The notes: generated by a model from the sequence alone, not told the origin. A stretch of 64,000 nucleotides of DNA from Paenibacillus sp. FSL H7-0326 (GCF_001955535.1 NZ_MPVN01000001.1:1798001-1862000); one strand, 5' to 3'; shown: positions 50,361 to 60,205, numbered from the stretch's first letter. Program-made: numbers and translations.

Positions 50361-52268
50361 TTACGCCTCTCGCTGTGCGATATACTTTTGAATAACAGCT
50401 GAAACGGCAGTCATGCTGAGCGGCTTGCTCACATAGTCATCCATGCCAAGCTCCAAATATTTATTGCGATCCCCATGAATGGCATGTGCCGTGACGGCGA
50501 CAATGTAAGGACCTTCAGTGCCAGGCATCTCTTGGCGAATCATCCTTGTTGCCATCAGACCATCCACGACAGGCATCTGGACATCCATAAACACCATATC
50601 GTAATCCTGTTCTTTACAAGCCTGTACTGCCTGTTCCCCGTTTGGCACTACCGTTACCCGATACCCCAGCCTGTCCATCATCTTAATGAACACCAGCTGA
50701 TTCACCTCATTATCCTCAGCCACTAGAATCTTCAGTGGTTCAACAGAAGCTCCATGATCCTGTTCTGTCTGATCACTCCTTGGACCTGCGGAAGGAGGCT
50801 GAAGTCTAAAGTTAGCCGTAAAGATGAATCTGGATCCCGGACCATCCGGTCTCGGCTCATACCAAATCTCTCCTTCCATCAGCTCAACCAGCCTCTTGCA
50901 TATCGCAAGTCCAAGACCCGTACCTTCAATCTTTCGAGTCATATAATTATCGACCTGATAGAAGGGCTCAAATAACCGGAGCATCTTATCTGCAGACACA
51001 CCAATGCCTGTATCCTCAACCTCAACTTTGAGCCTCACATGCCTGGATGTCTGTTCGACTTGTTCAACACTTACCGATACACTGCCGCTTGGCGTAAATT
51101 TAACTGCATTGCTCAATAAATTCATCAATATTTGTCTTACCTTGGTCCCATCACCAAATAGATACTCAGGTACATTCGGCGCGATCGATGTCGTAACTTC
51201 GATCCCTTTCTCAATGGCTCTTGGCTGATTAATATAGTAAGCCTCGGACAAGGTTGTTCTCATGCTAAACAATTCATGAACCAGATCAATCTTACCGGAT
51301 TCAATCTTGGAAAAATCCAAAATATCGTTAATAATGTTCAGCAAGGTACTGCCGCTCTGCTTAATAATTTCAACATACTGGCGTTGTTCCGATTCAAGCT
51401 CGGTTTCCAGCAGCAAGTCCGTCATTCCAATGACACCATTCATCGGGGTACGGATCTCATGACTCATCATCGCCAGAAACTCGCTTTTTGCCTTATTCGT
51501 TTTCTCAGCCGTTTCTTTCTCGATCAGAAGCCGCCTCTGCTCGGTAATATCCTTCAGAATTAGATAGAAGCCAACACGGTTATTGTGAATAATAATTGGA
51601 GCAAGAGAAGCAAGGACCTCGACAAGATGACCGTCCTTGTGCTTAATATGATCGATCCCCTCTTCAATGAGCGCATGATCAAGCTCGTCTGATTTCAGAT
51701 TTGCCAGCACTTGCTCGTCAATCAGCCTGGCAATTCTCGTCCCGATTAATTCGGCAATGGTGTAACCCGTTAGTGTTTCTGTCATTTGGTTGCCATTGAT
51801 GATGTTGCCGTCCAGGCCAAATGAGATGATGGCATCATGATTGTATTTTTTTAGTGAAGTGTATCTTTCCACACTTTCATTCAGCTTTAATTCTGCTACT
51901 TTATTTGCAGTGATATCTATAAGATGTGCAATGAAATAGATAGGTTCCTCTGATATTTCATCAAGTACCAAAGACACGTGGACACTGGCCCATACCTTGT
52001 TTCCGTTTCTATGTGTATATTCCTTGTCAAATTTAATTGAAGACGAAGCCCGCTCCAGCAGCGCAGATGGATGAACCGCTTCGGAGAAAATGTAATCCAT
52101 CGCCGGAAGGGTCATGAGCTCCTCCAGCTTATAACCTAAGATGTGACAGGCGGAAGCATTCGCATGAATCCAATTGCCCTGGGTCGATACTAGAGCAATG
52201 CCTACCGGTGCTTGATTATAAATATGCTTTGCTATCACTTGCTGATCAAATTGCAGGAAATCACTCAT
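50361..52268 (-). CDS. Hybrid sensor histidine kinase with two PAS domains and receiver
   Basis: 635 residues, no membrane segment. Two PAS domains (about 10-125 and 130-245) are followed by a dimerisation domain with histidine 270 in MMSHEIRTPMNG, an ATPase domain (NLLSNAVKFTPSG, DTGIGVS, GTGLGLAICKRL) and a receiver with phosphoacceptor aspartate 562 in VFMDVQMPVVDG. The signal is probably cytoplasmic, for instance redox or a small ligand in the PAS domains. There is no histidine phosphotransfer or output domain. The adjacent AraC protein lacks a receiver, so the downstream partner is unknown. Confidence 0.88.
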   Translation of the reverse strand: MSDFLQFDQQVIAKHIYNQAPVGIALVSTQGNWIHANASACHILGYKLEELMTLPAMDYIFSEAVHPSALLERASSSIKFDKEYTHRNGNKVWASVHVSLVLDEISEEPIYFIAHLIDITANKVAELKLNESVERYTSLKKYNHDAIISFGLDGNIINGNQMTETLTGYTIAELIGTRIARLIDEQVLANLKSDELDHALIEEGIDHIKHKDGHLVEVLASLAPIIIHNNRVGFYLILKDITEQRRLLIEKETAEKTNKAKSEFLAMMSHEIRTPMNGVIGMTDLLLETELESEQRQYVEIIKQSGSTLLNIINDILDFSKIESGKIDLVHELFSMRTTLSEAYYINQPRAIEKGIEVTTSIAPNVPEYLFGDGTKVRQILMNLLSNAVKFTPSGSVSVSVEQVEQTSRHVRLKVEVEDTGIGVSADKMLRLFEPFYQVDNYMTRKIEGTGLGLAICKRLVELMEGEIWYEPRPDGPGSRFIFTANFRLQPPSAGPRSDQTEQDHGASVEPLKILVAEDNEVNQLVFIKMMDRLGYRVTVVPNGEQAVQACKEQDYDMVFMDVQMPVVDGLMATRMIRQEMPGTEGPYIVAVTAHAIHGDRNKYLELGMDDYVSKPLSMTAVSAVIQKYIAQREA

Positions 52269-52371
52269 TTATCGCCCCTCCTCGTTCAAATATTATACAT
52301 GAGGTGTCAACATAGGAGGAGATCGTTTTTAGAAAATAGACAAAATTTATAGATTCTAATTTCTGAAATGT

Positions 52372-52402
52372 AAAAAAGCGGCTTCGCTGTACAAGCGAAA
52401 CC
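52372..52402 (-). terminator. Terminator of the SLH-protein gene
   Basis: GGTTTCGCT, a 5-nt loop and AGCGAAGCC are followed by GCTTTTTT on the minus strand. Confidence 0.85.
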
Positions 52403-52471
52403 ACCCTTATGCGTCACACGAAGTCACACTGCACTCCCTCGCTGCCCATCTTCACTAACCTCAAGTCTTAC

Positions 52472-54751
52472 TTATTCTATAGTCCCTGCCTTGCTTAACA
52501 ATCTGTACAGCACTTCGGCTGCCTCTGCACGGCTTGTGTGTGCACTTGGATTAAGACGACCCGCTTGATCGCCTTTGATCATCCCGCTGTGAACCAGGTT
52601 TGCGAAGCTCTCCTTCGCCCACTCCTGCACGTCTGCGAAGTCTTTATACTTGCTTAGTATAGAGATCGCTCCTTCCTCTGAGGCATCCACAAGACGGGCT
52701 GCTCGATTAACCATTACGACCATCTCTGCCCGTGTAACAGGAGCACTTGGGTCAAACGAGCTGCTGGTTCTGCCGAAGATCAGATTATTCTCGACAGCAG
52801 CCTGCACATCGTCTGCATACCAGGCATTTGAAGCGACATCTGTGAAGCTGCTTGCTTCACCCGAGACTGGAGTCAGATCCAGTGCGCTGACGAGCATGGA
52901 AGCGAATTGAGCCCGGGTCACGGACTTATTGGGAGCAAACTGCTCACTGGTTATCCCATGAATGATTCCGCTTGCGGCTAGTTCAGTAATGCCGTGAGCC
53001 GCCCAGTGACCATCCAGGTCTGTGAATGAAGGAGCTTCACCTGGTGTATTGTCTTCCGGAAGCTCGCCAGGATTCGTTTCAACCTCTGTATTCATTTCCA
53101 GAATGGTAACTGTACCACCAACCTCATTGGCTACCAGAAGCAGCGGGCTGCCTGTCGGACTGTCGGCAGCAGGGATGAACTCCAGCCCTTCCGGTCCCGT
53201 ATCTGTTGCCAGGATGTCCTCCTGAGCGTATTTGCGGGTATTCACATAGCTTGTAAACACAGGCTTCTCCGGGTTCGTCACATCGTACACCATGACTCCT
53301 CCGGTTCTCTCGAGACCCGTAAAGGCATAGAGCTTGTCTCCTACCTCACCTACGGTTACATATTCCGGCTCAGGGCCCTTCTTCGGACTGCGGTCATCCA
53401 TCTCTTCATCATCATTGCTTACATTGAAGAATTCCGGGTTCACTTCTCCTGTAATGCGCTCAAAATCGCTTCCGCTGTCATATACCTGCTCCATTGTATC
53501 TGCATTCCAGATGGAGAAGGACCGGCCTCCGTATAAGTACAATTCTTCGTATACGTCATTCTTCAGGCCCATTTCGGAAATGACACGAACATCATCGTAG
53601 TCTTCCGTTTGACCCAGCCACTCGGATAAGGATGAAGACAGCTTGTCGTCTTCTTTTATATCCGATATCTTGAGCTCATTCTCAAGACCTTCCCATCCTG
53701 TAGCATCTCCTTCATTCGCTGTGAAGAGATACGTTTGGCCATTTATTGTATGTGATGCAATACCATCCGGCATATACAGGCTTTTGAGTGGAGCATTCTC
53801 AAGCTTCACCTGACCATCTGAGATCAGATCGGCCTCGTTTCCAGGCTTGCTCAGATCCTTGGCTCCAAGTCCTTGCACAGACACTACCTTTGCCTCTGCC
53901 AGATCAATTGCAGCAATGGCATTGTTCTCCTGCAGAGCTACATATGCCGTCTTATTATCGTCAGACAGAGCAATATATTCCGGCTCAAAATCCGTTTCTG
54001 CCTTCGCCTTCGTACCAATTGAAGCGATGATTCCATCCTCATTCACATCACCGCGAATATGTACGTCATCTCCGATCACGGACGGATCATTGAACAAGAC
54101 CTGCTTCACTTCATTTGTGCGTGTATCAATGATCGTAACACTACCTTTCGGATCTGCCCCGATGCCATCACGAGGCTCTCCCTCATCCGCAGTCAAAATA
54201 TAACGTCCATCCGGGCTGATCTTGATCATATCCGGCTGTACACCTACCGTATATTCCCTGAGCAGCTTGCCATCGTAATCCAACACCAGCACTTTGCCTG
54301 CTTTCATGGAGGCTTTCTCTTGTACTGCTACAGCAACATATGTACCTGCTGTGTTCACATCCACACTTGTCAAGTCGCCGACTTCAAAATCACCTGCTGC
54401 CGCAAGCGCCTCAATATTAATGCTGTTCACTTTGCGGGTCTTGCCGTCTTCCTCAAGCTTTACAATATCCAGACTTGGCGGCTGCGTAGCTCCGTTGACC
54501 AAGTAGAAGCTGCCATTGTCCTTGTTGTATCGGACGATCTCAGCAATACCGCCATCGGCATTGGTTACGCCTACTTCATAGCTCCCGATCTTGCTGATCT
54601 GAAGCGCATTCAAGCCATTAGCTGCGTTTGCCACAGCAGGTGCTGCCGAATTGCTGGCTGCATCTACATCTGCCGGTCCTGCCGGCACCATCCCCAGCGT
54701 CAGCCCTGCGGCCAGTAACATCGTTATGTATCTCCGTGCCTTAATTCTCAT
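52472..54751 (-). CDS. SLH-anchored choice-of-anchor I beta-propeller protein
   Basis: About 759 residues. A signal peptide (KARRYITMLLAAGLTLGM... ending near ADVDAAS) is followed by a long beta-propeller of the choice-of-anchor I type: VQPDMIKISPDGRYILTADE, DFEPEYIALSDDNKTAYVAL, GPEGLEFIP and PLLLVANEVGGTVTILEM. Three SLH domains at the C-terminus (GHWAAHGITELAASGI, NAWYADDVQAAVENNLIFG, KESFANLVHSGMIKG) attach it to the pyruvylated cell wall. Related proteins are annotated as alkaline phosphatase- or phytase-like, but no catalytic residues can be named here. The ATG at 54751 follows GAGGAGA by 7 nt. Confidence 0.82.
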   Translation of the reverse strand: MRIKARRYITMLLAAGLTLGMVPAGPADVDAASNSAAPAVANAANGLNALQISKIGSYEVGVTNADGGIAEIVRYNKDNGSFYLVNGATQPPSLDIVKLEEDGKTRKVNSINIEALAAAGDFEVGDLTSVDVNTAGTYVAVAVQEKASMKAGKVLVLDYDGKLLREYTVGVQPDMIKISPDGRYILTADEGEPRDGIGADPKGSVTIIDTRTNEVKQVLFNDPSVIGDDVHIRGDVNEDGIIASIGTKAKAETDFEPEYIALSDDNKTAYVALQENNAIAAIDLAEAKVVSVQGLGAKDLSKPGNEADLISDGQVKLENAPLKSLYMPDGIASHTINGQTYLFTANEGDATGWEGLENELKISDIKEDDKLSSSLSEWLGQTEDYDDVRVISEMGLKNDVYEELYLYGGRSFSIWNADTMEQVYDSGSDFERITGEVNPEFFNVSNDDEEMDDRSPKKGPEPEYVTVGEVGDKLYAFTGLERTGGVMVYDVTNPEKPVFTSYVNTRKYAQEDILATDTGPEGLEFIPAADSPTGSPLLLVANEVGGTVTILEMNTEVETNPGELPEDNTPGEAPSFTDLDGHWAAHGITELAASGIIHGITSEQFAPNKSVTRAQFASMLVSALDLTPVSGEASSFTDVASNAWYADDVQAAVENNLIFGRTSSSFDPSAPVTRAEMVVMVNRAARLVDASEEGAISILSKYKDFADVQEWAKESFANLVHSGMIKGDQAGRLNPSAHTSRAEAAEVLYRLLSKAGTIE

Positions 54752-54908
54752 ATTCTCTCTCCTCAATGAATCAATGATTTAAGCTGCATTTTGCCATTGT
54801 ATAAACGAACTGTTAAGGGAGCAGCAGCATTGTGTATGACAGGTGTAAAACGGACGGCGAGAGAAATAAAAAGTTTGAGTAAATAAAATGAAAAGCATAC
54901 CTATCCTA

Positions 54909-54943
54909 AAAAGAAGGAGGCCCCATTAGATGGGACCTCCTGT
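54909..54943 (-). terminator. Terminator of metNIQ
   Basis: AGGAGGTCCCAT, a 3-nt loop and ATGGGGCCTCCT (one G-T pair) are followed by TCTTTTT on the minus strand. Confidence 0.85.
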
Positions 54944-54947
54944 TTCA

Positions 54948-55808
54948 TTAGAACGCCGGAATCATTGTATCCGGGTGCTTCTCTTCAATATATTTTCTTG
55001 CCTCATCGCTGGTAAGCACTTCGGCCAGCTTCTGAATGGCTTCTGAATCCTTGTTATCCTCGCGCGCAACGAGTGAAATCGCATATTTCTCATCCATTTC
55101 CTCTGTTACAATCGCATCCTTCGGTGTCAGGCCAAGAGGAGACGCATAGGCAGGATACATCGTTACGAGATCCACATCCTCATATGCACGAGCAAGCATC
55201 AGCAGATCCACTTCCTGGAACTTATAGTTCTTCGGGTTCTCCACAATATCGGATTGAAGTCCGTCAGTGCCGACGCCTTCTTTAAGCTTGATCATCCCAT
55301 TCTGGTCAAACATGGCAAGCGAGCGTCCGATGTTTGCCGGATCATTCGGAATGGCAATTGTTGCACCATCCGGAAGCGCATCAATACTGTCATAATTCTT
55401 GGAGTAACCGCCGTAAATAATATGGTAAATCGGAGTGACTACCGTAAGATTCGCATCGGCATTATCGTTGTACTGCTGCATGAATACTTGATGCTGAAAG
55501 AAATTCGCATCCACTTCTTTATTCTTGAGTGCATCATTAGGCTGAATGTTATCTGACACGTTCACAACCTCGAGCTCGATTCCTTCTTCCTTCAAGGTTG
55601 GCTTCAAGGCTTCCATCATATCAACCATGGCCGGAAGACTGCTTGCCACTCGCAGAGTCTGGGATTCACCCGCCCCTGATGCGCCTTCGTTATTGTCAGC
55701 TGTATCGCCGCTATTCGAGCCGCAGCCCGCCGCGACCAGCATTATTGTCACTATTAATAGGAGCCCTGTCCACTTCATAACTCGTTTGCTGCTTAATGTT
55801 CTCATCAA
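54948..55808 (-). CDS. metQ: Methionine-binding lipoprotein MetQ
   Basis: 286 residues of the NlpA family. The lipobox MLVAAGCG gives a lipidated cysteine near residue 29. Typical segments are DANFFQHQVFMQQYN, IAIPNDPANIGRSL and NYKFQEVDLLMLARAYEDVD. It binds methionine outside the membrane for the MetNI transporter. It is the last gene of metN-metI-metQ and is followed by a terminator. Confidence 0.92.
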   Translation of the reverse strand: MMRTLSSKRVMKWTGLLLIVTIMLVAAGCGSNSGDTADNNEGASGAGESQTLRVASSLPAMVDMMEALKPTLKEEGIELEVVNVSDNIQPNDALKNKEVDANFFQHQVFMQQYNDNADANLTVVTPIYHIIYGGYSKNYDSIDALPDGATIAIPNDPANIGRSLAMFDQNGMIKLKEGVGTDGLQSDIVENPKNYKFQEVDLLMLARAYEDVDLVTMYPAYASPLGLTPKDAIVTEEMDEKYAISLVAREDNKDSEAIQKLAEVLTSDEARKYIEEKHPDTMIPAF

Positions 55809-55836
55809 TTACAAATTCCCTTCCAAGTTTGATTAG

Positions 55837-56544
55837 TTAGCGTTTGTCCAAGCTTCTCGATAACAGATTACCCAAATACTGAACCAACTGTACAAGCACA
55901 ATCATGATCAAAATCGTAAACACCATCAGCTCAGTCTCATATCTTTGATATCCATAGCGAATGGCGAAATCTCCAATTCCACCGCCTCCCACAACGCCGA
56001 CCACGGTCGAGTACGAGATGAAGCTGATGGTTGAAGTGGTAAGACCCCGAACCAAGCCGGAACGTGCCTCAACAAATAAGAATTTGAATATAAACTGCGG
56101 GAGTGTCGCTCCCATAGACGAGGAAGCCTCGACAACCCCTCTTGGCACTTCAAGCAGTGATTGTTCTGCCAGACGCGAATAAGTGGCAATCGCCACTACG
56201 GCAAGCGGTACGGAAGCAGCGACGGTTCCAAGCGCGGTCCCCACAATCATCCGGGTAAAAGGAATCATGAAGACGACCAGCAGCAGGAATGGAAAGGACC
56301 GGACAATGTTAACGATAGAGTCGAGGATGCCAAATAGTGTCCGATTCTCATATTTCTGTCCTTTGCGCGTCAAATACAGCAGTGTTCCGAGCGGAAGACC
56401 GAGCAATATGGCTGCTGCCAGTGAGATCCCGACCATTAGAAAAGTCTGTCCAATCGACTTCCACATCTCAGAAGAATAGGTCTCTACATAATTGGGGTAG
56501 AAATGAACGACATAATCATAGAGTCCTGTAAAAAAATCACTCAA
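55837..56544 (-). CDS. metI: Methionine ABC permease MetI
   Basis: 235 residues with five membrane helices. The coupling motif EVPRGVVEASSSMGATLPQFIF and the family marker SYSTVVGVVGGGGIGDFAIRYGYQRY (given in part: GGGGIGDFAIRYGYQRY) are diagnostic for MetI. It starts with TTG overlapping the metN stop codon (TTGA), so the two are translationally coupled. Confidence 0.93.
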   Translation of the reverse strand: MSDFFTGLYDYVVHFYPNYVETYSSEMWKSIGQTFLMVGISLAAAILLGLPLGTLLYLTRKGQKYENRTLFGILDSIVNIVRSFPFLLLVVFMIPFTRMIVGTALGTVAASVPLAVVAIATYSRLAEQSLLEVPRGVVEASSSMGATLPQFIFKFLFVEARSGLVRGLTTSTISFISYSTVVGVVGGGGIGDFAIRYGYQRYETELMVFTILIMIVLVQLVQYLGNLLSRSLDKR

Positions 56545-57290
56545 CGCTCGTCACCTGCTTCCTGTTCCTCGTACCAGGCCAGCATATCTGGAGGCAGCGC
56601 ACCCTCAGCCAGCTTTACGGTCCGAAGGATCTGGCCCGAGTCCATGAAGGAAACGGATTGGCACAGCCGCTCCACAACAGATACCTCATGCGTGACAATC
56701 ACGATGGTAATACCCATTTCCCTGTTGACATGCTCCAGCAGCTCCAGCACACCGCCTGTTGTCTTCGGATCAAGTGCAGATGTCGGTTCATCACAGAGCA
56801 GTACCTGGGGCTTATTCGCAAGCGCTCTGGCAATGGCTACCCGCTGCTTCTGCCCTCCGCTGAGCTGAGCCGGATATTGCGCGGCCTTGTCTGAGAGTCC
56901 AACAAACTGTAAGTATTCCTGAACGCGCTGATTCCGTTCCTCTCGTGAAACCCCAGCAAGCTCAAGCGGAACAGCGACATTCCCATGCACGGTTCGATTA
57001 GACAGCAGATTGAAATGCTGAAAGATCATTCCGATCTTTCTTCTCGCTTCCCGCAGTTCGCCTTCCTTCATCCGGGTCAGCTCCCGATCCCCCATATAGA
57101 CTTGTCCCTGATCCGGCCTTTCCAATACATTCATCATACGAAGAAGAGTAGACTTTCCCGCGCCGCTTGCTCCGATAATGCCGTGAATGGACCCTTGCTC
57201 AATATGAAGAGACACATCATCAACGACGGTCAAGCCACTGCCATGATGCCCTGCCCCGAATGTCTTGCTGACATGGCTTAGCGAAATCAC
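56541..57290 (-). CDS. metN: Methionine ABC transporter ATPase MetN
   Basis: 249 residues: Walker A GASGAGKSTLLRMMNVLE, signature LSGGQKQRVAIARAL, Walker B VLLCDEPTSALDP and H-loop VIVTHE. It lacks the C-terminal ACT-like C2 domain of E. coli MetN (about 340 residues), so feedback inhibition by internal methionine through that domain is not expected. The start is GTG, 12 nt after AAGGAGG. First gene of metNIQ. Confidence 0.92.
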   Translation of the reverse strand: MISLSHVSKTFGAGHHGSGLTVVDDVSLHIEQGSIHGIIGASGAGKSTLLRMMNVLERPDQGQVYMGDRELTRMKEGELREARRKIGMIFQHFNLLSNRTVHGNVAVPLELAGVSREERNQRVQEYLQFVGLSDKAAQYPAQLSGGQKQRVAIARALANKPQVLLCDEPTSALDPKTTGGVLELLEHVNREMGITIVIVTHEVSVVERLCQSVSFMDSGQILRTVKLAEGALPPDMLAWYEEQEAGDER

Positions 57291-57315
57291 GTAAAATTCA
57301 GTCCTCCTTAATCAT

Positions 57316-57357
57316 AAAAGAGCCCGCACCGGTTCGATATACATGACCCGGGCGAGC
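57316..57357 (-). promoter_or_regulatory. Terminator-like hairpin in the metNIQ leader
   Basis: On the minus strand GCTCGC-CCGG and CCGG-T-GCGGGC form a bulged 10-bp stem around a roughly 16-nt loop, followed by TCTTTT. It lies between the predicted promoter and metN and would act as an attenuator. No SAM-I or T-box consensus is present. Confidence 0.5.
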
Positions 57358-57393
57358 GTGTGTAACACTTTTTCAAAAAATACAACCTTATAA

Positions 57394-57402
57394 ATCATAG
57401 CA
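57394..57402 (-). promoter_or_regulatory. Extended -10 element of metNIQ
   Basis: The minus strand reads TGCTATGAT. No convincing -35 is present. The transcript would start near 57388 and have a leader of about 100 nt. Confidence 0.5.
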
Positions 57403-57426
57403 TATATGAGTTTGAAATTCATACAT

Positions 57427-57455
57427 TTTCAACATTTCAGGTCAAAATGTTGAAA
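57427..57455. terminator. Hairpin after the pectate lyase gene
   Basis: TTTCAACATTT and AAATGTTGAAA form a perfect 11-bp inverted repeat with a 7-nt spacer, 11 bp after the pectate lyase stop. It is AT-rich and lacks a T tract, so it could be a weak terminator or an operator for metNIQ. Confidence 0.45.
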
Positions 57456-57465
57456 GTCTTAAGCC

Positions 57466-58155
57466 TTAGTATTGGGTATTCCCTGACTGTGACGTGTTTC
57501 CAGAAGCAAAGCCCTTGAATAAGGTAGGTACATCATGATATCGGGTATTCGTAATCTTGCCAGTGGATGTGCTGCTGTCTGTTCGCAGAATGGAATCCTT
57601 AACGTTCGAAATATCCGAGCTGTCCACATTCATCACTACTTTATAGGAGCTTCCACCGTTCTGGCGAACGAGCTTGCCAATATCGTCGGCTCTGAAGTTC
57701 TTGATATTGAATGTACCTGCTGCATTGGCTTGGAATACTTTATCATAGGCTTTGTAGGCTGCTCCGCCTGTAATGTTCACCGTTCCGGAGGATTTCAAGG
57801 TTAATGCGTCCTCACCCACATCCTGCCATGTTACATTCGTAATATTACAGTTTCCATAACAGTGTACGCCATCCGCTGCAGGTGCGCCGAGAATAACGTT
57901 CTTTAATGTAGCTCCGGCTTCCAGTCGGAATACCGGCTTCTGTCCTTCACCTTGTCCACCATCCCCGAGCGTATTCGGGTTAGCTACGAAGGTCTGCCCC
58001 TGACCGTCATATGTTTGTCCCGCAGGTACAATAATGGTTTCATTTACGGTTGTAGCCGCATTCATACTTCCTGGCAGTATACCAAATGCAGCCGCGACCA
58101 GAGTCGTAGACAACAAAGCTCCCGTTAAACGCTTCTTCAACACTGTCTTCATCAT
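57466..58155 (-). CDS. Secreted pectate lyase, PL3 family
   Basis: 229 residues. A signal peptide ([20 protein letters not shown], ending near MNAAT) precedes a compact right-handed beta-helix. PL3 features are [45 protein letters not shown] (in part: [20 protein letters not shown]), the [18 protein letters not shown] repeat and [20 protein letters not shown]3 enzymes cleave polygalacturonate by calcium-dependent beta-elimination at alkaline pH. It is monocistronic and stands apart from the intracellular glycosidases. The 252 bp upstream (58156-58407) show no gene. Confidence 0.9.
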   Translation of the reverse strand: MMKTVLKKRLTGALLSTTLVAAAFGILPGSMNAATTVNETIIVPAGQTYDGQGQTFVANPNTLGDGGQGEGQKPVFRLEAGATLKNVILGAPAADGVHCYGNCNITNVTWQDVGEDALTLKSSGTVNITGGAAYKAYDKVFQANAAGTFNIKNFRADDIGKLVRQNGGSSYKVVMNVDSSDISNVKDSILRTDSSTSTGKITNTRYHDVPTLFKGFASGNTSQSGNTQY

Positions 58156-58407
58156 TCATCCCGTCCTTATCCTTAGAATTTGAATACTGGTCCTCACGAT
58201 ACAGCGCGAATGTGCACCTTCACTTGCATCGTGTGTCCCAGCATATCAAAGGACTTATAAGTACCGGAATAATCATTAGACAAGTTAGCTCATTTAATGA
58301 GTATCTAAGAGTCATGTGTCTTCTATATAACTGTTTTATCAGATAGTTCACAAGCGAGGTTATATACTGCATATCACCGTAACACCAATAATCATTAGAA
58401 GTGTTTT

Positions 58408-59007
58408 TTACTTAAACCATCCTTTTTCCTTAAAGTGCTTGATGGCCTCAATCCGGTTGCTGACTCCGAGCTTGTCCAGAATGACCGACACATAATTGCG
58501 CACCGTTCCTGTCGTAATGTACAGCTCATCCGAAATTTCCTTCGTATTCTTTCCATCTGCAATCAGCTCAAGCACGGCCTTCTCCCGATCGGTCAGCGGG
58601 TTCTTCTCGCCATATCCTTCGTCAACCAGCTCAGCCGCATAAATTCTTCTTCCTGACATGACACTTCGAATCGTCTGAGCCAGCTCCTCAATGGGACTGT
58701 CCTTGAGCAAGTATCCGCTGACACCTGCCTTTAGAGCGCGCTCAAAATAACCTGTACGGGCAAATGTTGTCAGTATAATGACTTTGCAGTCCCTGCCCTT
58801 GATTTCCTCTGCGGCGTCCAGCCCACTCTTGACCGGCATCTCAATATCCATGATGCAAATGTCCGGCTCATACTGATGGACGAGCTTGATTGCGTCCTCT
58901 CCATTATTTGCCCTGCCGATCACTTCCATATCCTCTTCAAGATCCAAGAGGGATGCGAGAGCTCCTAACAGCATACGCTGATCTTCTGCAATTACGATTC
59001 GTATCAA
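58408..59007 (-). CDS. desR: Response regulator DesR
   Basis: 199 residues, NarL/LuxR type. The receiver has phosphoacceptor aspartate 54 in CIMDIEMPVKSG, the same position as in B. subtilis DesR, and the C-terminal LuxR helix-turn-helix is NTKEISDELYITTGTVRNYV. On cold-induced phosphorylation by DesK, DesR activates des. It follows desK by 17 bp and is read with it. Starts with TTG after GGGGTGAG. Confidence 0.88.
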   Translation of the reverse strand: MIRIVIAEDQRMLLGALASLLDLEEDMEVIGRANNGEDAIKLVHQYEPDICIMDIEMPVKSGLDAAEEIKGRDCKVIILTTFARTGYFERALKAGVSGYLLKDSPIEELAQTIRSVMSGRRIYAAELVDEGYGEKNPLTDREKAVLELIADGKNTKEISDELYITTGTVRNYVSVILDKLGVSNRIEAIKHFKEKGWFK

Positions 59008-59024
59008 GATAACTCACCCCTATT

Positions 59025-60155
59025 TCACTCTGCCGCGAGTACTGCATGTGGCACAGCAATACGCAGCTCGGTTCCTTCATGTGTCGCAATATGGAGACTT
59101 CCGTTCACAAATTCAAGACGTTCCCTCATCCCCCGCAGCCCATTGCCACGAGACTTCTTAGCCGCGTCTCCAATCCCTCGCCCATTATCCTTCACGATGA
59201 CTGCCAGCTCGGTTCGCTCAGGTTGAATCGTTATAACACACCTGGTTGCCTCGCTATGCTTCACCACATTGGTTACGGCTTCCTTCAACGACATCCCGAG
59301 CACATTCTCGTTCATTAAAGAGAGGTCACTTAGATGCTCTTCCCCTTCAATATGAAGCTCAATGTCAGCCGCCTTCAAAATCTGACGGATTCGAAACAGC
59401 TCGTCCTCCAGCCGCGCCCCTCTCATCTGGGTGACCATCTCGCGCACTTCCTTCAGTGCGGTGCGTGCCGTTTGCCGTACATCATCCATCTCACTCTGTG
59501 CACGCTTCGGGTCACGGACAACTAGCTTGCCCGCCAGTTCGCTCTTCAGGCCAATGAGCGACAGTTTTTGCCCCAGCGTATCATGCAGATCACGAGATAT
59601 CCTCTGCCGCTCTTCGAGCTTGACGAGCTCAGAGATTCGTTTGTTGGCATTTTCCAGCTGGCCTTCGAGCCGATCTTGTTTATTTTTGTTATAGGTGCTG
59701 ACAGGCAGCAGAATAACAGCTATCATACTAATCAACACGAAGGGGAGCTGCTTAATGACCACTTCATTCGCAGAAGCGAGTGAGTAATTAATCGTAATAA
59801 AGGTGCTTACGAGGTGTACGGTATAGAGGGTAATAAACCCGGCTTTATTTTGAATCGTCCCGATAAAGAACGCCAGAAACAGTGAAAAATAAACAAAGCC
59901 AAAGATGATCGCCATCGTCACCGAAATCGCAATTTGCACACCATACCAGATATATACTGGCCATCCCCTCATCACAAGGCCAAGCAGATTTGAAGCAAAG
60001 AAGATGATGATCAGCAGAACACCAAATACTACATATCCCTTAGAAGAAGATCCGATAATAAAATAAAACGGCAATATAAAACAGACCAGCCATACATACG
60101 GGTTCAGACCCGTATTCTTGCGGAACATATCCTGCCAGCGATGCATGCTGTTCAT
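59025..60155 (-). CDS. desK: Membrane thermosensor histidine kinase DesK
   Basis: 376 residues. Five or so membrane helices fill the first 155 residues, without a large sensor loop, as in the membrane-thickness sensor DesK. The HisKA_3 motif is RQRISRDLHDTLGQKLSLIG with histidine 191 (188 in B. subtilis). The ATPase domain contains EAVTNVVKHSEA, DNGRGIG and GNGLRGMRERL. DesK acts as a kinase in the cold and as a phosphatase in the warm. It lies downstream of des and upstream of desR, the same order as in B. subtilis. Confidence 0.88.
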   Translation of the reverse strand: MNSMHRWQDMFRKNTGLNPYVWLVCFILPFYFIIGSSSKGYVVFGVLLIIIFFASNLLGLVMRGWPVYIWYGVQIAISVTMAIIFGFVYFSLFLAFFIGTIQNKAGFITLYTVHLVSTFITINYSLASANEVVIKQLPFVLISMIAVILLPVSTYNKNKQDRLEGQLENANKRISELVKLEERQRISRDLHDTLGQKLSLIGLKSELAGKLVVRDPKRAQSEMDDVRQTARTALKEVREMVTQMRGARLEDELFRIRQILKAADIELHIEGEEHLSDLSLMNENVLGMSLKEAVTNVVKHSEATRCVITIQPERTELAVIVKDNGRGIGDAAKKSRGNGLRGMRERLEFVNGSLHIATHEGTELRIAVPHAVLAAE

Positions 60156-60205
60156 TTAAGCTCACCTGCTCATTTCCGAGAGTTCATCATCCGCTGCAAT
60201 CCCAA

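Noticed and set aside
57291..57465. SAM-I riboswitch expected before metNIQ
   Set aside because: The leader is too short, and the S-box core sequences and kink-turn are absent. T-box sequence is absent as well.
58156..58407. Regulatory RNA upstream of the pectate lyase gene
   Set aside because: No conserved motif or strong hairpin could be seen.
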